In this document: positions 57,730 to 64,000 of the stretch, piece after piece | How the letters are laid out: the number at the start of each line of letters is the position of its first letter | Numbering within the stretch: position 1 is the first letter of the stretch | Assembly: GCA_963691655.1 (NCBI GenBank) | Contig: OY829329.1 | Span: 15,762,708-15,826,707 of the forward strand | Source: Toxonevra muliebris | Taxonomy: Eukaryota > Arthropoda > Insecta > Diptera > Pallopteridae | DNA length: 64,000 nucleotides | Direction of reading: 5' to 3' | Notes under the pieces: model-generated | What the model was told of the DNA's origin: nothing | The model's input: only the letters and a program-made list of their open reading frames with translations | The model's database searches: none | Made by a program: the position numbers and the translations under genes

Positions 57730-59670
57730 AGTTTGGAGATTAGCCGAATCAGACCGAGACAGATCCCTTTTCGTCCCCTGCCGCCGGATGCTTCTACTCT
57801 AAGCACTCGTAAATGAACATGCTCCGAATATTGGCATCCTGCGTCAGCGAAAGCATATCCTTACAGGCCAGATGGCCAATCTCAAATTCATCAACATATC
57901 AATGACCCAAGATTGCCAACCTTCTGCTCGCTAACGCTGGGCATTGGTATAGTAAGTGCGCCGATGTTTGCAGCTCCTCCAGACACAACCTAATGGTGTC
58001 ATCCTAAACAAGTTTCCTCTTCTTGAAGTCATAGCTGAAAGGACGACTTCGGCTGACTCACTGAACGACCACTTCACTGCCGTTTTTCCCTGCCTGCAAT
58101 CAGTGGTCTCCTCCCATCTTTTACGATATTCAGAGTTTGTCCACTGTTCGAACAAACTCTACACCAACAGCGATGCGTGGTTTTGGTTCACAAAATTCTC
58201 CTGGTGAACCTTCTTTAGCCAAAAAGTCAGCAGTTTCATTTTGCTCTATGCCTGAAAACGAACACACTCATTAAATTTTTGAATGCATTCTCTGGCCAAC
58301 TTTGAGGTTATATCTTTTCGGTGCACGCACTTAATCACTGACTGATTGTCAAGGGCAATGACAATTGCCTGACTCTCAATAAGGTGTTCCAGTGCATACC
58401 CTAAACCCATCATCTCTGCCTGGTAGACGGACACATATTTCCCCAACCGTAGAACATAAGATGTTTAACTCATCTGAGAAAATATCTGCCGCGGCTCTAA
58501 CCTTCCAGCAGAGAACCATCAGTGAAAATGCTAATATCAATAACAGCAACTTTCACGTCGACGGTTTCGAGATTTATAACTTTTTTCAGTTATTTTGACT
58601 TTTTTCATGCCGTCCACATATCCTTGTATAAAATATCCAGGATTCGTATGTGCCCATGTAGGGCCGTGTTTTGCCTTATGCCATGTGACATTCTTCAACA
58701 TCCTAAGGGCTGTAGTTGTCGCCATTTTCTTTATTGCTAAGTCCAGTGGGAGTAGGCCTAACAGCACCTACATCGCGCAATAGCCCATTTGAGACCACAA
58801 ACGCGTCTACACTGAAACCGAACCCTCTTCTGAATTTGTACTCAACATGATCTTTCTAAGGTTTGCTATTTAAGGTCACCCCAAGACATTTGACCTTCCT
58901 GGACGTGTTTATTTCAGATCCAAGAAGTCTAAAAGGTTCCGTACTGAGGGGAACTCTCGTATGAGTGAAGAGTATGTTGTCTGACTTCCCTGCGTTGATG
59001 CTGAGGCCTTGTTACCTGCACCATTCCTCCACCATTTTGAGTGTCTCTCTCATGATATCGGATATGGTGTTAATGAACTTACCACAGACAACAACCGCAA
59101 TGTCGTCGGCATACCCAATAGTGTGTATGCCTGATCGGTCCAGTCTTACTAGAAGTGTGTCTACAGTGACGCTCTATAAGGTGGGAGAAAACATACCTCC
59201 TTGTGGACAGCCTCTGCTAACTCTACCCCTGATTTTGTCTTTACCATGCTGCATGTTAACCGCCCTCTGCCTGAGCATGCTGTCCACCCAAGTTGTTATA
59301 ATTGGACGTACAAAGTTAATTTTATCGAAGGCACCTTCAATGTCTATGAAAGTGGCCATTACAATGCCTCCGGAATATAGCTCCTTTTCCACTACTCTAA
59401 CTAATTCGTGCAAGGCAGTCTCCGTAGATTTGCCAGCCCTATAGACGTGCTCCCATATACTCAGTGGATTATACAGTAACAAGGTACTCTCAAGACTATC
59501 CACCATTACCCGGTCCATCGTTTTCAGAAGAAACGAAGTAAGGCTGATTGTTCTAAAGAACTTCGACTCTGTATAGTCCACTCTACCTCGTTTTGGAACG
59601 TAGAACACTTTGGCCTTTCTCCAGCTCCTCTGGATGACTGGATATGTCAGTCTTTAAACAAGTGACGAAA
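57730..59670 (-). mobile_element. Truncated LINE, family A copy 2 (RT + RNase H)
   Basis: On the minus strand, the RT begins near 59640 (SWRKAKVFYVPKRGRVDYTE and SLTSFLLKTMDRVMVDSL). Then come ATFIDIEGAFDKINFV near 59340 and GCPQGGMFSPTL at 59174-59210. The catalytic HTIGYADDIAVVV is near 59092-59130, and SRKVKCLGVTLNSK is near 58880. RNase H remains at 58246-58446 (GKYVSVYQAEMMGLGYALEHL). The 3' end at 57730-57850 matches 12840-12935 of copy 1, including GGCTAATC and a TAATA tail. Compared with copy 1 it keeps 59221-59289 but lacks about 180 bp in the thumb. Stops and frameshifts are frequent. Confidence 0.9.
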
Positions 59671-59817
59671 ATACCCAATAGGGTCCCCAAATTTATAAAC
59701 CGTTAAATTAAAAGTTGGCAGAGGTCGATTTGTTATCGAAATTGCTCAATAACATGACTCAAGAACGCTTAGGTTATTTATGAATTTCCTCAATCGAGTA
59801 TCAAAATACAAACAATT

Positions 59818-60125
59818 TAACCCTTGCGGTACTATGGTGACACCGGTGTAACAAGATTAATTTTTGCTATTTTTTAAAAACTATCCAATTAATTTTTATA
59901 AATTTAGGGTTTTCGGAAAGAGAATTTATGGTTCTTTAATTTCAAATTAAAAAAATTTACAAAAATTGTGTTTTGTTTTTTATTAATTTTCAATACCTCA
60001 CAATTTTAACAAAATTTGTCCAAATACACCAAACTTTTAATATGTTCTGGGGAAAACTATTTACTCTAACATGATTTCCCTTGTTTTTAAATTTTTTTGA
60101 TTACCGGTGACCCTAAGATCTTCAA
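59818..60125 (+). mobile_element. TTAA-ended MITE fragment
   Basis: TTAACCCTTGCGGTACTATGG and TGACACCGGTG at the left are faced by TTACCGGTGACCCTAAG near 60100-60118 (inverted). The minus-strand piece at 37680-37804 has the same start and internal AAAAACTAT...ATTTTTATA order. The TTAA-CCC end suggests piggyBac affinity. Right boundary uncertain. Confidence 0.5.
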
Positions 60126-60510
60126 TGGAAATTTTTTAAGAACTTTTAAGAACGAAATGCGGATTGATTCCGGTTTTGCTCTATCGGTTCTTATTTCTCT
60201 ACAGTCAAGAAAGAGTTAAGTGAAAAATTATTACTAAGTTACTTTGTCTATTTTTAAACAAATATCTAATAAAAATGTGAAAAAAATTTGTGAAAAAATT
60301 CCATTGAGGGCCACAGGGTGAAAGTTCAGGTCTTCAGAGTCGCAAAATGTCTGTTTTGATAAAAAATTGTAACAAGAAATCGGGGTAGGATTTGGTTTTG
60401 CGCTATCTCCTCTGGGTGAAAATTTGAAACATTTTTGGGATTTGGGTTTATTTTTACTAAAATCAAGTTTACAGATTTTTGTTGTTGGGGAAACATATTT
60501 TTTAAACATA

Positions 60511-60578
60511 TTAACCCTCTATCGACCCTCGTAATGGGTCAAAAATTTAACCCATAATTGTGGGCGCCAAAGGGTTAA
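60511..60578. mobile_element. 68-bp TTAA-bounded palindrome, minimal MITE
   Basis: TTAACCCTCTATCGACCC and CTCGTAATGGGT at the left are inverted at the right as TTAACCCTTTGGCGCCCAC and AATTATGGGT. TTAA bounds both ends, and an ATTAA/TTAAT context extends the symmetry by a few bases. It could be a deletion relic of a larger piggyBac-like element. Confidence 0.6.
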
Positions 60579-61140
60579 TATGTTGGAAAAAATATTCTAC
60601 GGAAAATTCTACTTTGAGTTACTGAACATACAAACAAGTTTGATGCAAAACTAATAAGTTGTCCTATGGTTTATTATAATTATTCAGTTAGAAATGGGCA
60701 AACTTTAAGCCCACGTAAAAAGAAAATTAGACGTAAACTTTCAAAACGCCGAGACACGTATAATTTTTTTTTTTCGAGTTCAATCAGAATCCACTTTTAG
60801 AACCTTATTATATTTTGTATGTTGAACAGTGTAATCGATTCAAATGAGATGTTAGACCTTGTAGCTTGAATTATTTTTCGCATAATATCACCGAAGACTT
60901 GAATTTAGTATCCAACACTTCGATGGAAAAAATGTTTTAGATCACAGTAGTGACAACAAATTTTATGGAGAACCTCTCAAGGGAGCAGAAGCTGAGAAAA
61001 AGTTTCATTGAGGTCTTGAGGCTAATCCACACCGCATTCATTGGCGAAGGTCCTAGTTTAACGATAACTCTCATTGGATTCCAGGTCGTAGTATTAGTAA
61101 CAATATTCCCAGAAAATTTCATGGTACTTTCAGGTCTTTC
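60579..61140. other. Non-coding stretch
   Basis: I see no gene or named repeat. The overlapping frames at 60937-61159 lie on opposite strands and have no motif. Confidence 0.45.
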
Positions 61141-61144
61141 CAAT

Positions 61145-61620
61145 ACTAAGATCAATTAAAAAATCAGACTAAAATTCAAACCAAAGTTCAGACTAAAAAT
61201 CTTAAAAAATTAACACCATAGTACAGACCAAAAATGAAATACAAATTCCGACCAAAGTTCCAACCAAAAATCGGAAAAAATTCAGATGAAAGTTTAGAAC
61301 AAAATTCAAATAAAAAATTCGACAAAATTAAGCCCAAATTGGAACAAAAACTCAGGACAATCAATACAAAGACGAATTAAAAAATCAGACTAAAATACAA
61401 ACCAAAATTCAGACCAAATATCCTATCAAATTTAGACCAAAATTCCGATTTAAAACAAATTCAAACCAAAGAACCGACCAAAAATTTTACCAAAAATTTT
61501 ATCAAAAATCAGATCAAAGTTTAGACCAAAATTCTAATATAAAATCAGACAAAATTCAATATAAATTCAGATAAAAATTCAGCACAAACCAATACTAAGA
61601 CCAATTCAAAAATCAGAATA
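61145..61620. repeat. AGACCAAA-type short-period satellite
   Basis: Imperfect words such as ATCAGACTAAAATTC, AAACCAAAGTTCAGAC and AGACCAAAAAT fill the stretch. It is the same theme as 63260-64000 and, inverted, 13380-14420. A longer repeat (AATACAAAGACGAATTAAAA and AATACTAAGACCAATTCAAA) recurs at about 61362 and 61591, giving a higher-order unit of about 230 bp. Confidence 0.82.
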
Positions 61621-61716
61621 AAATTCTATCTACAATATTTGAAAACTAACTATTACATAAACAAAAATCAGAATAAAATTCTATCTACAATATTTGAAAA
61701 CTAACTATTACATAAA
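61607..61716. repeat. Exact 55-bp tandem duplication
   Basis: The segment from AAAAATCAGAATAAAATTC to ACTATTACATAAAC occurs twice in succession without differences, at the right edge of the satellite. A recent duplication is likely. Confidence 0.9.
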
Positions 61717-61720
61717 CATA

Positions 61721-63250
61721 TGCACCTGGCAACTCTAATCGATTAACCCAACCTCAAAAATAAAAACAAAAACCTTCCTTAATTAAGTGCTCAAACAAAA
61801 AGTTTTTCCTTGCATAAGTTTTGCAATTCTTGTTACTTTCAACGTTTTCATCGCTGTTAATAGTCAAATATCAAAAGTTATGATTGCTTGCCCCCTCTAC
61901 CGCTTTGCCACCTCTTTAACATTAATAAGAAAAAACAATAATTTATTTTGAAGTTTTTACTAGTTTGGTCTATTAGCAAAAATTTCTGCAATTGTCAAGA
62001 TCGTGTTGGTAATATTTATAATAATTCATTTTTCATTTCCAATTTTATTGTTTTCATATTTATTAACAACTAAATTGCATGCGCTTAGCCAACTGTAGAT
62101 ACTTAGATACCAAGTACTTGTATATGTACTTACCAGTTATTAGATGTCTGTATGTGAGTATAAATGAAAATTCATAGTTGACTCGTACCAACCTGTAAGT
62201 AAGAAATTTTCAATGATTTAACCAACTGGAAAATATATTATTGCTATTTATTATTTATAACACTAGTGAACATGAAAACCATCTAAAATTTGACTGGGAG
62301 TAGTTGAACTTATGCCTGAAGACCCGATCCCTTGAAACAAATGATTTTTTACTACTATTTTAAGCCGCTCCTGAATCTTATTATCCATGGATTATACATT
62401 TTTGTTACACAGTGTTTTAAAAATTAAGTTGTCTATAGAGTATTTGAGAACTGTTTGAAGATTCTCTCTTTACATACATACATACATAAATACATTCAAT
62501 TGTGCCACTATTACAAGTTGAATTGAATGGTTACTAGTTACATTCGAACCCAAGTAAGAGGCTCCTCTTTTGCCTTTGCGCCTTTCTGCCTTCGTGTCAT
62601 TTTCCCATTTTCTTACTTGCTTATATATTTGCAACGGAATTGCGGAAGAAAAACTGTTGGCGTAAAGTTTTTCTTACCCCACCTCAATTCATTGGAGATT
62701 TGAAACCGTTGATAGCGTAATCACGTTTTTTCTTTTAGTTACTTATTTCTTTATTTAATGCGCTTGCAAAATTGGTAATAATATAAATTTGTTCATGATT
62801 GCATCGACGAATATTTCTTCCTTTTTTTTTCTATTTTTTAGTTTTTGTTTTATTAAAATGTCTTCATTATGATGGGGCTATAAATTTCATAAATTTTGAT
62901 AAGTTTATTAAATGAGTATTTGATGTGGGCGTAGCTTAAAAGAAATAAATTCGTTTTTTATTTAGTTTTAGTTTAGACAAGAGTTAATATGGATTTTTAT
63001 TTATGCTTTAAATTCAATGGATATCAGCTAATTCAGGGATGAAGTTTTTGTTCCGATATTTTAATAAACATTTTTAGAAATGGTATATATAACAATTCCA
63101 TTTCAATGGTCGGCTGTATAGAATTCCAACTTGGATTCACAAATAATATTGGAATTCTTGGATAGGCTGTGGCTAACGAAAACCCTCAGAGAGTCTAGTA
63201 GAGGTCACAAGATTTCAAAATTCCATGACCACATTAATATCTCTGTATTT
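61721..63250. other. AT-rich non-coding stretch
   Basis: No gene seen. A CATA tetranucleotide run lies at about 62474-62490. No further repeat recognised. Confidence 0.55.
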
Positions 63251-63259
63251 AGGAATTAA

Positions 63260-64000
63260 AAAGAAACCATAAATCAGACCGAAATTTAAACCAAATTGAG
63301 ATTTAATATGAGGCTGAAAATCTGACCGAAATTTAAACCAAATTGGGGATGAATTCCATACCAAAAATCTGACTGATGTTCAAACCAAATTTAGACCGAA
63401 AGTTCAGAACAAAAACTCTTACAAAAATCAAACATAAAATTCGGACAAAAATTCTACCAAATTCAGATCAAAACCATTTCAAACTCACACTAAATTTGGA
63501 CCAAAAATCAGTCCAAAAAACAAATTAAAATTCTGACCAAAAATCATAACAAATTCGGACCAAAATTTAGAAAATCTGAGAAAAAATTAGACCAGAAATC
63601 AAAACAAACTTAGACATAAATTCAAATAAAAAATGAGACGAAATTCAGTCTAAATTCGGACAAAAATCAGGCCAAACCAATATTAAGATCAATTCAAAAA
63701 TCAGACTAAAATTTAAAGAAATGTTCAGACCAAAAATCATAAAAATTTTAGACCAAAGTTCAGACCAAGAATTTAAAAAAATTCGGATCAAAGTTTCGAC
63801 GAAAAATTTTACCAAAAATCAGAGGAAATTTAGATCAAATTTCAGACCAAAATTTAAATAAAAAATCAGACAAAATTCAATCCGAATTTGGACAAATATT
63901 TGGGCTAAAATTTAAACCAAAGTTTAAACCTAAAATTATAACAAATTTAGGCCAAAGTTCAGACCAAAAATTGAAGACAAACTAAGACAAATTCAGACCA
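63260..64000. repeat. AGACCAAA-type satellite, continues past the window
   Basis: Imperfect words AATCAGACCGAAATTTAAACC, ATTCAGACCAAAAATC and CAAACTTAGACATAAATT run to the last base, so the array extends beyond the window. Same orientation as 61145-61620. Confidence 0.85.

Overview
The window is AT-rich eukaryotic DNA from an insect, most likely a higher fly (Brachycera). The reasons are the dipteran-style promoter on the one intact gene (TATA box plus a TCAGTT initiator), the non-LTR retrotransposon types, and abundant CAACAA, GATG and CAG microsatellites. I recognise only one intact host gene. It is a secreted astacin metalloprotease on the minus strand at 9778-10557, with its own core promoter and polyadenylation signal. 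The rest is intergenic or intronic sequence filled with transposable-element relics and degenerate satellites. I cannot name the species.

Layout. 1-4.2 kb: low-complexity DNA, a three-copy 70-bp tandem repeat, and a 0.73-kb element with inverted CCTACGGGAAAT ends that contains a minus-strand tRNA-derived SINE. 4.3-7.8 kb: an AGACCAAA-type satellite, then a decayed LINE (RT plus RNase H) into which a 937-bp hAT element inserted with an 8-bp target duplication. 7.9-9.6 kb: two copies of a CACTGTACAACA-ended MITE family. 9.7-10.6 kb: the astacin gene. 11.1-12.9 kb: a LINE of the R1/LOA-like type (family A). 13.4-16.0 kb: an inverted AGACCAAA-type satellite, a LINE tail fragment and a CTATCTCTATACC repeat. 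16.1-16.6 kb: a piggyBac-like TTAA MITE split by a complete SINE. 17.1-22.3 kb: nested elements holding a Jockey-clade LINE (minus strand), LINE B (plus strand) and an internal LINE B fragment, followed by an uninterrupted copy of the same MITE.

25.4-26.7 kb: a 1.29-kb hAT element with perfect 8-bp target duplications and a GC-rich, coding-like island. 28.4-29.8 kb: a SINE-like piece, a LINE B-like relic and a 348-bp fold-back element. 30.6-33.8 kb: a roughly 100-bp satellite. 36.0-37.4 kb: a LINE 3' end with target duplication, then a pogo-like transposase relic. 39.0-41.2 kb: another MITE copy and broken RNase H pieces. 42.5-44.7 kb: a roughly 80-bp satellite. 48.9-51.2 kb: a roughly 190-bp satellite. 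54.2-56.5 kb: a second copy of the first hAT element between two 98-bp direct repeats, followed by a possible LINE 5' end. 57.7-59.7 kb: the second family A LINE (minus strand). 59.8-64 kb: TTAA-ended MITE pieces and more AGACCAAA-type satellite.

The features do not form an operon or pathway. The most informative content is the nesting: target duplications, and in one case a paired uninterrupted copy, fix exact element boundaries and relative insertion order. A SINE and LINE share a 3' tail ending in CCTAACC units, which suggests the SINE uses that LINE's machinery. I found no convincing undescribed cellular system. The strongest oddities are the hAT copy with a 98-bp duplication in place of the usual 8 bp, the coding-like island inside the other hAT element, and several unrelated long-period satellites. 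Function, family names and expression are inferences from reading the sequence; no search was run.
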